Below are positions 27,544-35,940 of a stretch of 64,000 nt of DNA, piece after piece. The stretch lies in the NCBI RefSeq assembly GCF_027568575.1, contig NZ_JANUVP010000012.1; one strand, given 5' to 3'. Each line of letters starts with the position of its first letter. Within the stretch, counting starts at the first letter, position 1. Both the position numbers and the translations under genes were made by a program. Origin of the DNA: Caldifermentibacillus hisashii. GTDB taxonomy: Bacteria > Bacillota > Bacilli > Bacillales > Caldibacillaceae. Below the pieces are notes generated by a model. That model saw only the letters and a program-made list of their open reading frames with translations, had not been told where the DNA came from and did no database searches.

Positions 27544-27567
27544 ATGGGTGAATCGTATCTTTTCTAA
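27544..27567 (+). CDS. possible 7-codon leader peptide (MGESYLF)
   Basis: ATG is preceded by GAGGTGAT at 27532-27539, then seven codons and TAA. A GC-rich stretch (GGCGCCCGGAACCGG) and a T-tailed hairpin follow. This is the layout of a leader or small-RNA transcript, but the frame could also be the stub of a lost gene. Confidence 0.35.
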   Translation: MGESYLF

Positions 27568-27588
27568 AGAAGGCGCCCGGAACCGGAC

Positions 27589-27622
27589 AATAAGGCTAAT
27601 CCAAGCTTTCCACCTTATTTTT
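27589..27622 (+). terminator. weak terminator-like hairpin after the leader ORF
   Basis: AATAAGG pairs with CCTTATT across a 17-nt loop containing AAGCTT, followed by TTTAAACTTTTTTA. Modest stability. Confidence 0.4.
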
Positions 27623-27907
27623 AAACTTTTTTATTCTATAAGAAAATCACCCGGATCATGATAATAAGACTTGTCAAAGTATGGATGTTATTTTTTAACT
27701 TTTCAGACAATAACGAATGAACGAACGTTTACTTTCTTAAACGACCATTGATGCATAGTTCACCGAAAAACTTTATCGGCTGTAACAAAAACTTTCCTTG
27801 TGCACTTATACTTAAATCTTAAATTTCCAACTAATTGGCATCCTTGCCAGAAATTTATACTTTTAAAAAAATAACTGAATCATCATTCAAAAAGATAGAG
27901 GTGTATT

Positions 27908-28936
27908 ATGAGCAAATTAACCCATGCATCTAAAAAAGCACCATTATTAGAGGTTAATCATTTAGAAACAGCCTTCAAAATTGATCGTGAATATTATAAT
28001 GCCGTAGATAACGTATCATTTACCGTCAAGCCTCGCCAAGTAGTCGGAATTGTTGGTGAATCCGGATGTGGAAAAAGTGTGTTGTCACTATCGGTAATGA
28101 GGCTTCTTCCAAAAGGAATTAGTGAAATTTGCAGCGGCGAAATATTATTTGACGGTAAAGACGTGGTGAAAATGTCAGAGAATGAGATTAATAATATTCG
28201 CGGAAAAGACATTGCAATGATTTTCCAAGAACCGATGACCTCATTAAATCCCGTATTTACCATTGGTTATCAATTACAAGAAGTATTGTTAAATCATATG
28301 GAAATTTCCAAAAAGGAAGCAAGACAGAAATCAATTGAATTGTTGAAAGGTGTAGGAATCTCCCGCCCGGATAAAATTGTTGACGAATATCCGCATCAAT
28401 TATCAGGGGGCATGAGGCAACGAGTCATGATCGCGATGGCGATTGCATGTCAACCTAAGCTCCTCATTGCAGACGAACCTACGACTGCACTCGATGTAAC
28501 CGTACAAGCCCAAATTCTCGAATTACTGAAAGAAATTCAAAGTGCAAATGACATGGCGATTATTCTAATTACCCATGATTTAGGCGTTGTTGCAGAAATG
28601 TGTGATGATGTTATCGTCATGTACGCCGGTAAGATTGTTGAGAGAACCGATGTGGATACTTTGTTCTACAATCCGAAACACCCATATACGAAGCTATTAA
28701 TGGGCGCAATTCCAAAAATGGATGAAGATAGAGAAGTACTTGAGTCTATTAAGGGAATCGTACCTTCGTTGAAAAATATGCCCAAGGTTGGATGTAAATT
28801 TGCTGCGCGCTGTCCACATGCGATGCCGGAGTGCTCATTTGTCACTCCACAATTGGCTGAAACTGAACAAGGACATGAGGTAGCTTGTTTACTATATGAA
28901 ACGAGCAGGCCTAAGGAGGGGATGAACGTACAATGA
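27908..28936 (+). CDS. appD: oligopeptide ABC transporter ATP-binding protein AppD
   Basis: A 342-aa peptide/nickel-type ATPase. Walker A is GESGCGKSV, the signature is LSGGMRQRV, Walker B is LLIADEPTTALDV, and the switch is ITHDLGVVA. The C-terminal Cys cluster typical of Opp/App/Dpp ATPases is present (CKFAARCPHAMPEC and a later Cys). Its stop overlaps the appF start as ATGA. The gene order D-F-A-B-C is that of the B. subtilis app operon, not opp, hence the symbol. Confidence 0.85.
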   Translation: MSKLTHASKKAPLLEVNHLETAFKIDREYYNAVDNVSFTVKPRQVVGIVGESGCGKSVLSLSVMRLLPKGISEICSGEILFDGKDVVKMSENEINNIRGKDIAMIFQEPMTSLNPVFTIGYQLQEVLLNHMEISKKEARQKSIELLKGVGISRPDKIVDEYPHQLSGGMRQRVMIAMAIACQPKLLIADEPTTALDVTVQAQILELLKEIQSANDMAIILITHDLGVVAEMCDDVIVMYAGKIVERTDVDTLFYNPKHPYTKLLMGAIPKMDEDREVLESIKGIVPSLKNMPKVGCKFAARCPHAMPECSFVTPQLAETEQGHEVACLLYETSRPKEGMNVQ

Positions 28937-29949
28937 ATAACGCACAACCAAAACTTACGACCATAAACAGTAATAAAAATCGTTTTAAAACTCTCTTAGA
29001 AGTTAAAAATTTAAAAACCTATTACCCTGTAAAAGGCGGATTTTTCAGAAGGACGGTTGCCAATGTCAAAGCGGTGGATGATGTTTCTTTTGAAATAAAA
29101 AAAGGGGAGACTTTAGGATTAGTAGGTGAGTCAGGCTGTGGTAAATCTACAACGGGCAGAACGATCCTGCGCCTCATCAATCCGACAGACGGGCAAATTA
29201 TATTTGACGGTAAAGATATAACAAATATACAAGGCAGGGCATTGCGTGAAGCAAGAAAAGATTTCCAAATGGTATTCCAAGATCCTTACGCTTCCCTCAA
29301 TCCAATGCAAATGATTGGAGACATCGTTTCTGAACCTTTAAAAAACTTTGGTAAGTCAAACAAAAAAGCATTAAAAGAAGAAGTTATGGACTTGTTAAAT
29401 CGGGTCGGACTTCCGGAAGATGCCTATGAAAAATATGCGCATGAGTTTTCCGGGGGTCAGCGTCAACGGATCGGAATTGCCCGGGCATTAGCGCTGAAAC
29501 CTAAATTAATTGTCGCCGATGAGCCGGTTTCTGCGCTGGACGTTTCTGTACAATCCCAAGTATTAAACTTATTAAAAGAATTACAGAAAGATTTTGGCTT
29601 AACATATTTGTTTATCGCTCACGACTTAAGTGTCGTCAAACATATGAGTGATCGGATTGGCGTTATGTATCTTGGAAACATCGTGGAGATTGCTGACCGT
29701 AATTCGATTTACAATGAACCGCTGCATCCGTACACACAAGCCTTAATATCGGCCATTCCTGAACCTGACCCAAGAAAAAGCAAAGAACGCATCGTTTTAA
29801 AAGGTGACGTTCCAAGTCCGGTTAACCCGCCATCCGGTTGTCCATTCCATACGAGATGTCCGATGGCAAAAGAAGAGTGTTCAATAGCTAAACCGACTTT
29901 AAAGGAGGTGAGGCCGGGGCATCAAGTAGCATGTATTCTTTACAATTAG
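28933..29949 (+). CDS. appF: oligopeptide ABC transporter ATP-binding protein AppF
   Basis: A 338-aa second ATPase. Walker A is GESGCGKST, the signature is FSGGQRQRI, Walker B is LIVADEPVSALDV, and IAHDLSVVKHMSDRIGVMYLG is characteristic of the OppF/AppF branch. The C-terminal four-Cys motif reads GCPFHTRCPMAKEEC. It is translationally coupled to appD and followed by the binding-protein gene 30 bp later. Confidence 0.86.
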   Translation: MNNAQPKLTTINSNKNRFKTLLEVKNLKTYYPVKGGFFRRTVANVKAVDDVSFEIKKGETLGLVGESGCGKSTTGRTILRLINPTDGQIIFDGKDITNIQGRALREARKDFQMVFQDPYASLNPMQMIGDIVSEPLKNFGKSNKKALKEEVMDLLNRVGLPEDAYEKYAHEFSGGQRQRIGIARALALKPKLIVADEPVSALDVSVQSQVLNLLKELQKDFGLTYLFIAHDLSVVKHMSDRIGVMYLGNIVEIADRNSIYNEPLHPYTQALISAIPEPDPRKSKERIVLKGDVPSPVNPPSGCPFHTRCPMAKEECSIAKPTLKEVRPGHQVACILYN

Positions 29950-29979
29950 CAAAAGCAAAAATTATTAAGGGGGAGAAAA

Positions 29980-31692
29980 ATGAAAAAATCATTTCTAAAG
30001 CTAACAGCGCTAATGCTTGTTCTTTCGCTTGCATTAGCTGCGTGTGGCGGCGGGGACAAAAAGACAAGTAAATCTAGTGACGGAGGCAACAAGTCAGGAT
30101 CGCAAGACGGAGGCACTTTAACGTATGCGATGGAAGCTGAATTTAAAGGTATATTAGATGTTAACTTCTATGATAGTCAATCTGACAGTGAAATTTTAAC
30201 TTTCAATACAGATCCATTGATTACATTTGATGAAAATATTAAAGCACAACCGAATATTGCTAAATGGGAAACGAAAGATAACAAAGTATTTAAGTTTACT
30301 TTCGAAAAAGGTGTTAAATGGCACAATGGTGATGAGTTAGTTGTCGACGACTGGATTTTTGCACTGGAAACAATTGCTTCGATTGGCCCGGATCATCAAC
30401 GTTGGTCCAATGTTAACACGATTGAAGGTGCAAAAGAATTTAACGAAGGAAAAGCAGATTCCATTTCCGGTTTGAAAAAAATTAATGACTATGAAATTGA
30501 AATTACTTTCGACAAAGCTCGAGCAAATAACTTAGAAAATATTTGGCAATATCCATTGAATAGAAAACATTTTGCAGACCTAAAAGGCAAAAAAAATATT
30601 GATGATTGGTTGGCGTCTGACCAAGTACGCGTTAACCCGATTGGAACCGGTCCGTTCAAAATCCAAAAAGTCATTCCGGGTGAGTCTGTAGAGTTAGTTC
30701 GTTTCGACGACTATTGGAAAGGAAAACCGAAACTTGATAAAGTTGTGGTAAAAGTGATCGACGGTTCATTAATCGTTGGTGAGCTTGAAAACGGCGGCGT
30801 GGATATGAGTGCCTTCCACCCATCATTACTCCCGGAAATTCAAAAATTAAAAAATGTGAAAATTGAAGAAGTTCCGGGTCTTTCTTACTACTATATCGGA
30901 TTCAAATTGGGCACATTTAAAGACGGTAAAGTTGTAATGGATAAAGACAAATATGCAAACAAACAATTACGTCAGGCATTATTATATGCAATCGACCGTG
31001 AAGAGTGGATAAAACAATTCTTTAGCGGATTAGGTAATCCGGTCAACCGTCCAATGCCGACAGCACACTGGATTGCTGCAGATGACAGTGAATTACCGGT
31101 CAACTACACTTATGATCCGGAAAAAGCTAAACAATTGCTGGATGAAGCCGGGTACAAAGATGTAGATGGAGACGGCTTCCGTGAAGATCCAAACGGGAAA
31201 AAGTTTGAAATCAATTTTGCACACTATGATACCGGCAACCCGACATATGAGGCCCGTGCCAAAGCCATTACGCAATATTGGGAAGAAGTTGGAATTAAAT
31301 CGAATTTAACAATGACAGAAGTAAACCTCTACTACGATCAAATTGAAAAAGACCATGAAACAATGGAAGCATTCTATGGCGGATGGGGTACAGGTGCTGA
31401 CCCGGATCCGTGGGCACTATGGGGTGACGATACAGTTTGGAACTATCCTCGTTGGGTCAATGAAGAAGCAAACGAGTTGTTGAAACAAGCTGTGGATGTT
31501 GAAGTCGTTGGTACTGATCAAGAAAAACGCAAAAATCTTTATGTAGAATGGCAAAAAATCTTTAACGAAGAAGTACCTGCACTGCCAATTATGGAGCTAA
31601 ATGACGTTTATGCAATTTCTAACAAAGTTCAAGGTGTGAAAATTACTCCTGTAGGAACGGAAGATATGCATAAATGGTCGATTAAACAATAA
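29980..31692 (+). CDS. appA: oligopeptide-binding lipoprotein AppA
   Basis: A 570-aa family-5 solute-binding protein with a lipoprotein signal (ALAAC, Cys near residue 22) and a Gly/Ser/Lys-rich linker. Family motifs include FKFTFEKGVKWHNGDELV, NPIGTGPFKI and LRQALLYAIDREEW. It captures peptides outside the membrane for AppBC. GGGGGAG gives a strong ribosome-binding site, fitting the higher level needed for a binding protein. Confidence 0.86.
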   Translation: MKKSFLKLTALMLVLSLALAACGGGDKKTSKSSDGGNKSGSQDGGTLTYAMEAEFKGILDVNFYDSQSDSEILTFNTDPLITFDENIKAQPNIAKWETKDNKVFKFTFEKGVKWHNGDELVVDDWIFALETIASIGPDHQRWSNVNTIEGAKEFNEGKADSISGLKKINDYEIEITFDKARANNLENIWQYPLNRKHFADLKGKKNIDDWLASDQVRVNPIGTGPFKIQKVIPGESVELVRFDDYWKGKPKLDKVVVKVIDGSLIVGELENGGVDMSAFHPSLLPEIQKLKNVKIEEVPGLSYYYIGFKLGTFKDGKVVMDKDKYANKQLRQALLYAIDREEWIKQFFSGLGNPVNRPMPTAHWIAADDSELPVNYTYDPEKAKQLLDEAGYKDVDGDGFREDPNGKKFEINFAHYDTGNPTYEARAKAITQYWEEVGIKSNLTMTEVNLYYDQIEKDHETMEAFYGGWGTGADPDPWALWGDDTVWNYPRWVNEEANELLKQAVDVEVVGTDQEKRKNLYVEWQKIFNEEVPALPIMELNDVYAISNKVQGVKITPVGTEDMHKWSIKQ

Positions 31693-31728
31693 TGATGAAA
31701 TGGTTCCTTTGATTGAAAGATAAGGAGA

Positions 31729-32700
31729 ATGCATATGCTGAAATATACGCTTCGAAGAGTATTAGCTATGATTCCAATGCTTTTCCTTATCTCCATTATT
31801 GTGTTCTCCCTGGCAAAATTAATGCCGGGGGACTCACTTGGTGGAGAGATTGATCCGGCAAATACGGATCCGGAATATATTGAGCAGATGCGGGAAAAGC
31901 TTGGATACAATGATCCCATTTATGAACAATACTTTCGTTGGATTACCAATTTTGTTCAAGGTGATTTCGGTAAATCCACCCGTTACAAAATTCCTGCAAA
32001 TGAAATAATTATGGAACGTTTACTGAATACAATCTTTTTAAGTTTGACCTCATTAATTATTACTTATGTTTTAGCGTTAGCGATGGGTATCTATTCCGGT
32101 CGGAAACCATATACACTTGGAGACAATACAATTGCAGCAGCCAACTATATCGGACTGGCCTTACCATCCTTTGTTGCCGGTGTGTTTGCCATTTATATTT
32201 TTTCTTTTCATCTTGGATGGTTCCCTTCCAATGGATCTGTTGATATATCAGTCACTGAGGGAACATTTGAATACTGGCTGAGCAGATTCCATCATGTGTT
32301 ATTGCCGGCATTCGTTTTAGGACTATTAAATACGGCATCCTATACACAATTTTTACGTAATGATATTATCGAGAACAGTAGGAAAGATTATGTTCGGACA
32401 GCCCGTGCAAAAGGTACTTCAGAAAGCAAAATATATAATGTTCATATTTTTAGAAACTCAGTGATTCCATTAGTGACATTTTTAGGATTTGATATCGTAA
32501 ACTTAGTCGGCGGAGCGATTATTACGGAAACGATTTTCACCTATCCCGGAATTGGACAACTTTTCTTAACTTCAGTAACGAACCGCGACTATTCTGTTTT
32601 AATGACATTAACGATGATGTTTTCTTTATTAACATTAGTCGGGAACTTAGTTGCTGATATCCTTTACGGTATTGTTGATCCGCGAATTAGGCTTGATTAG
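31729..32700 (+). CDS. appB: oligopeptide ABC transporter permease AppB
   Basis: A 323-aa permease with about six helices. The N-terminus LKYTLRRVLAMIPMLFLISIIVF is typical of OppB/AppB. The ATPase-binding loop is DYVRTARAKGTSESKIYNVH. AAGGAG precedes the start. Followed five bases later by appC. Confidence 0.87.
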   Translation: MHMLKYTLRRVLAMIPMLFLISIIVFSLAKLMPGDSLGGEIDPANTDPEYIEQMREKLGYNDPIYEQYFRWITNFVQGDFGKSTRYKIPANEIIMERLLNTIFLSLTSLIITYVLALAMGIYSGRKPYTLGDNTIAAANYIGLALPSFVAGVFAIYIFSFHLGWFPSNGSVDISVTEGTFEYWLSRFHHVLLPAFVLGLLNTASYTQFLRNDIIENSRKDYVRTARAKGTSESKIYNVHIFRNSVIPLVTFLGFDIVNLVGGAIITETIFTYPGIGQLFLTSVTNRDYSVLMTLTMMFSLLTLVGNLVADILYGIVDPRIRLD

Positions 32701-32705
32701 GAGGA

Positions 32706-33620
32706 ATGGCAATGGAAATAATGACAGATAAAAATAGTGCCGTGAACATTAAGCCGCCGAAAAGTATGTCTCCATGGGCCATTGCTCGAAGAAAGTTTAT
32801 TAGAAATAAACTGGCGATGATTAGTTTATGTTTCTTGGTTTTTGTTTGTATTGTTTCTTTTTTAGCACCATACATTACCACGCATGATATTACAAGAATA
32901 AATATGGGTTCATTTTCACTGGAACCTTCATCGGAGCATTGGCTTGGTACAGATAAGAACGGCCGGGATGTTTTTACAAGATTGTTATATGGTGGAAGAA
33001 TATCTTTGTTTATCGGGCTTGCCTGTACGGCATTTGTTATTGTTACTGGGACGATTATTGGTTCCATAGCCGGTTATTTTGGAGGAACCATTGATAATCT
33101 GTTAATGCGGTTTACCGATTTTGTTCTAACATTTCCTTTCTTAGTTTTCGTTATCGTACTAAACGCGATCCTTCAAAATAAGGTTAGCGGCGTATGGGTA
33201 TTGATCATGGTTATTAGTGGATTAAGTTGGGGCGGTGTAGCCCGGATTGTTCGGAGCAAAATTCTGGCAGAGAAAGAAAATGAATATGTCCTTGCAGCGA
33301 TATCGATTGGATGTTCACCTTTTAAAGTGATTATAAAACATTTACTGCCAAATGTTTTATCGACAATCATAGTTCAGGCTACAATTTTATTTGCCAGTAT
33401 GATAGTTGCAGAAACCGGGTTAAGTTTCTTAGGGTTTGGCGTTCCATCTGAAACTCCAAGCTGGGGGAATATGTTATCTTTTGCAAATGAACCTGACGTA
33501 CTACAGGATAAACCGTGGATTTGGATTCCTCCTGCATTAGCTGTTACCTTGACAATACTGTCCATTAACTTTATTGGGGAAGGGTTAAAAGACGCGTTAA
33601 ATCCAAAATCATATAGATAA
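32706..33620 (+). CDS. appC: oligopeptide ABC transporter permease AppC
   Basis: A 304-aa permease with six helices. It has an N-terminal OppC-type segment (WAIARRKFIRNKLAMISL), HWLGTDKNGRDVFTRLLYG, and the coupling loop ENEYVLAAISIGCSPFK. The first ATG at 32706 has AGGAGG upstream (32700-32705 region); the ATG at 32712 (MEIMTDK) is better spaced. Last gene of the app operon. A repeat-element hairpin follows directly and may terminate it. Confidence 0.86.
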   Translation: MAMEIMTDKNSAVNIKPPKSMSPWAIARRKFIRNKLAMISLCFLVFVCIVSFLAPYITTHDITRINMGSFSLEPSSEHWLGTDKNGRDVFTRLLYGGRISLFIGLACTAFVIVTGTIIGSIAGYFGGTIDNLLMRFTDFVLTFPFLVFVIVLNAILQNKVSGVWVLIMVISGLSWGGVARIVRSKILAEKENEYVLAAISIGCSPFKVIIKHLLPNVLSTIIVQATILFASMIVAETGLSFLGFGVPSETPSWGNMLSFANEPDVLQDKPWIWIPPALAVTLTILSINFIGEGLKDALNPKSYR

Positions 33621-33621
33621 T

Positions 33622-33830
33622 GTGAAACTTCCATCAGTGGGGATTTTTTATCCCCACTGATGGTTAGTAGAACCAATCGGGCACTTACAGGAACTTATCT
33701 TCCTCCTTTCCATCTTTGATTTTTCCAAAGCCATAGGGGAAGATTTAGTGACCGTTTGTGCGGGATAAAGTGAAACTTCCATCAGTGGGGATTCTTCATC
33801 CCACTGATGGTTAGTAGAACCAATCGGGCA
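33622..33830. repeat. dispersed two-hairpin repeat element, copy A
   Basis: A near-identical 61-bp segment occurs at 33622-33682 and 33770-33830. Each has a long hairpin with CCATCAGTGGGGAT arms (33631-33663; 33779-33810) and then GTTAGTAGAACCAATCGGGCA. They flank about 87 bp containing GAAGATTTAGTGACCGTTTG. The whole element recurs inverted at 53074-53231. The first hairpin may also terminate appC. Confidence 0.8.
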
Positions 33831-33856
33831 GTTATAAACACTGATGAAATTTTACT

Positions 33857-34465
33857 TTATTTTTCCAAAATGGTATTTAAAAAGAAATCAATATGCTGTT
33901 CCAGTTTTTTCTCAACTTCAGCGGTGCCTTTTCCGTCAAATTTTAAAATATTGTATTCCGTAAGTAAAGAAAAAACCGGGTATTGATATTCGATGGCAAG
34001 TACTTTCGGATTATACGGCCGGATTTTTTTAAACTCGATGAATTTTGTAAACACAATCTCGAGGAATTCAATTGTCTTTCCATATAAATCATGTAAAATA
34101 ATTTCTCTTGCCAATGGTGAACGAAATTGTTCCACTTGGAGAAGCCGCCACATTTTTTGCCCGGTTTCGTCTTCCATATATTTTTTGAAATTATGGAGAC
34201 CGGCTCTTAAAAAAGATTCGACCGAATGTTTTTGCAAGATTTCATTCAGCGTTTCAAGAGGCGGTAATGTTTTAGAAAAATCTTCTCTAAAAAAGTTTAA
34301 AATAGATTCTAAAATATCATCTTTACTGCTAAAGTGGTTATATAAAGAGCTTTCTTTAATCCCTACTTCTCTCGTAATTTCACGAATGGAAACCCCGCTG
34401 AAACCTTTTTGAGAAAATAAGTCCAAGGATATGTAAAATATTTTTTCCTTTGTACTTATTGTCAT
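33857..34465 (-). CDS. TetR/AcrR family transcriptional regulator
   Basis: A 202-aa repressor. The N-terminal helix-turn-helix covers residues 4-50 (FSGVSIREITREVGIKESSLYNHF, the TetR signature). The ligand domain is all-helical and unassigned. A 14-bp perfect palindrome CTAACGATCGTTAG lies in the spacer of its own promoter, so it should repress itself. The same site with one change lies in front of the fusB-type gene near 38.66 kb, making that gene a likely target. Confidence 0.88.
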   Translation of the reverse strand: MTISTKEKIFYISLDLFSQKGFSGVSIREITREVGIKESSLYNHFSSKDDILESILNFFREDFSKTLPPLETLNEILQKHSVESFLRAGLHNFKKYMEDETGQKMWRLLQVEQFRSPLAREIILHDLYGKTIEFLEIVFTKFIEFKKIRPYNPKVLAIEYQYPVFSLLTEYNILKFDGKGTAEVEKKLEQHIDFFLNTILEK

Positions 34466-34534
34466 AATTTCACCTCCATTTCATATAGAAGTAATGTTTA
34501 TTCAGATGTATTTTAATGAGCGTAATGCACTAAT

Positions 34535-34563
34535 TCCATTATAAGCTAACGATCGTTAGTTAT
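34535..34563 (-). promoter_or_regulatory. tetR promoter with palindromic operator
   Basis: On the minus strand TTTATA, a 17-bp spacer and TATAAT form a promoter. The spacer holds the 14-bp palindrome CTAACGATCGTTAG (34546-34559), so a bound dimer would block RNA polymerase. Confidence 0.7.
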
Positions 34564-34622
34564 AAAGTGTTTTGCCAATTAACTTAAATTTGCTTTTGTA
34601 CTGAAGGAGAGGCAGGATTTAT

Positions 34623-34682
34623 ATGAATGAGGGAAAGCCAAAAATCCGTCGTAAAAAAAGCCCGGAACGAGGAGAAAACTAA
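34623..34682 (+). CDS. possible 19-aa basic peptide
   Basis: ATG with AAGGAGAGG about ten bases upstream opens a 19-codon frame, MNEGKPKIRRKKSPERGEN, highly basic. It is divergent from tetR, lies just past the operator, and is followed by a terminator. Ribosome-binding site and terminator favour a real transcript; function unknown. Confidence 0.35.
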   Translation: MNEGKPKIRRKKSPERGEN

Positions 34683-34705
34683 AAAACGGTCATACTATTG
34701 GCCCA

Positions 34706-34742
34706 AAAAAGCAGCCTCAAAAAGATGAAGCTGCTTTTTTGC
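34706..34742. terminator. terminator between the small basic ORF and the DUF5370 gene
   Basis: AAAGCAGC...GCTGCTTTTTT with an A-rich loop (34706-34742). T residues follow on the plus strand and, through the A run, on the minus strand, so it can serve both convergent genes. Confidence 0.75.
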
Positions 34743-34761
34743 TTTGGTATGGGGTACTATT

Positions 34762-34953
34762 TTATATACCTTTTTTTTCACAATATGTTTCAACTAGCTC
34801 CTCTATCTTTCCAAGATCAGGAGAATCTCCTGAAAAGGCAAATTTTAATTCTTCAACAAATTTTCCTTCATGGTAAACATGTATTGCTCCGTTTTGTTCA
34901 ATCACGCTATATTCCGGTTCAAAACGATATCCGCCTCTTTCAATTGCACCCAT
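34762..34953 (-). CDS. DUF5370 (YbxH-like) small protein
   Basis: A 63-aa protein starting MGAIERGGYRFEPEYSVIEQ and ending in an acidic/aromatic helix (VETYCEKKGI). Size and sequence match the YbxH/DUF5370 family of Bacillus, of unknown function. AGGAG lies about eleven bases before this ATG; the longer frame from 34980 adds nine hydrophobic residues and lacks a site. Confidence 0.6.
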   Translation of the reverse strand: MGAIERGGYRFEPEYSVIEQNGAIHVYHEGKFVEELKFAFSGDSPDLGKIEELVETYCEKKGI

Positions 34954-34995
34954 TAATATACCAGCTCCTAGCAAGAACATTTACTATATTTGCAG

Positions 34996-35175
34996 CTAAT
35001 CACTTCCCTCGTGATTGGCTTCTCTATTGAGGATTTCCTCACTTAATGCTGCATTTTCTAAACCTTTGTCACTAAATGCATTATCGCTATTTAACATATC
35101 GTTATATGCTCCTCGATCCATATCGGTATCACAATTTTCATACTGATTATCCTTGTTGTGATTGTTATTTCTCAT
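34996..35175 (-). CDS. small hydrophilic acidic protein, unknown
   Basis: A 59-aa Asn/Asp/Glu-rich protein (MRNNNHNKDNQYENC...). No family recognised with confidence. GGGGGTG sits close upstream of the ATG at 35175. It lies between two other small minus-strand genes and may share their transcript. Confidence 0.45.
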   Translation of the reverse strand: MRNNNHNKDNQYENCDTDMDRGAYNDMLNSDNAFSDKGLENAALSEEILNREANHEGSD

Positions 35176-35248
35176 ACACACCCCCAACACTTTTTCTTTT
35201 GCTTAAAAGTTTTAACCAAAGCAAGTTTTAAGAAATAGCTAAACTTTC

Positions 35249-35458
35249 TTACCGCTGGATATAAAAGTTATTCTCTTTTAATAAAGAATAAATGCTCTTC
35301 AGGGAAATTTTCTTTTCATCAAATTCAATCTTCATTTCACCATCGTCCGTATCGATCAGAACTCTTTCAATTCCATCTTTTCCTTTTAACAGTTGTTGAA
35401 TTTGTTGAATAGGGGTGTCAGATGTAGCGTTTTGAATAAAAATGGTTTCTTCAGCCAT
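35249..35458 (-). CDS. HMA-fold protein without the metal-binding CxxC
   Basis: A 69-aa protein with the beta-alpha-beta pattern of heavy-metal-associated domains (GIERVLIDTDDGEMKIEFDEKKISLKSIYSLLKE). The MxCxxC metal motif is replaced by ATSDTP, so copper binding in the usual way is unlikely. AAGGAG upstream. Confidence 0.6.
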   Translation of the reverse strand: MAEETIFIQNATSDTPIQQIQQLLKGKDGIERVLIDTDDGEMKIEFDEKKISLKSIYSLLKENNFYIQR

Positions 35459-35492
35459 TTTATGTCGCTCCTTTAGTGAATTAAATTGAGTA

Positions 35493-35585
35493 ACTTGAGT
35501 TTCGACCTTAGAAAACCAATCTCGCCAACATTTTTAGGCTAAGGTTCATTTTTGTCGACGAAACTTTGCCATGCGAAACTCAAGT
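35493..35585. repeat. nested inverted repeat
   Basis: Outer arms ACTTGAGTTTCG (35493-35504) and CGAAACTCAAGT (35574-35585) are perfect. Inside, CCTTAG and CTAAGG form a second pair. It lies in the 480-bp gap upstream of the SDR gene, with no gene visible there. Could be a structured RNA or a small mobile remnant. Confidence 0.65.
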
Positions 35586-35940
35586 AAGTAAAAAATCCAA
35601 TCTGTTTATATAGTGTTTGAATCATTACCTAATTTATACTCCGGCAAATCTATTTTCTATATGAATAGCAGCTAAAAAGGCCATGACTATTCTGGAAAAT
35701 ACCGGGAAAGTAAAGTTTTTTATACCGGAAAAAGGCAATCAAAATCCTATGGGACATTTTGGCTTATTTTTATTGTGGAAAATTTATAATAACGAAAACA
35801 AAGGAAAATCAATGTCATGATAACTGTTGAGTTAATTTCCGGTGCTCCTTTATGAAATATTTACAAGTGTATTTTTTCTAATAAGGATTTAATACTAACT
35901 TTTAACTTTTAGAAAGAATTTAAAATAGAGGAGCCTAATT

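Larger units (their letters stand above)
26947..27907. other. long intergenic region upstream of the app operon
   Basis: No convincing full gene in 960 bp. It holds a small hairpin AGCCGA...TCGGCT at 27211-27229, a palindrome at 27495, a 7-codon ORF with a good ribosome-binding site at 27544, and a hairpin ending in T residues at 27589. The last three are listed separately. Confidence 0.5.
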
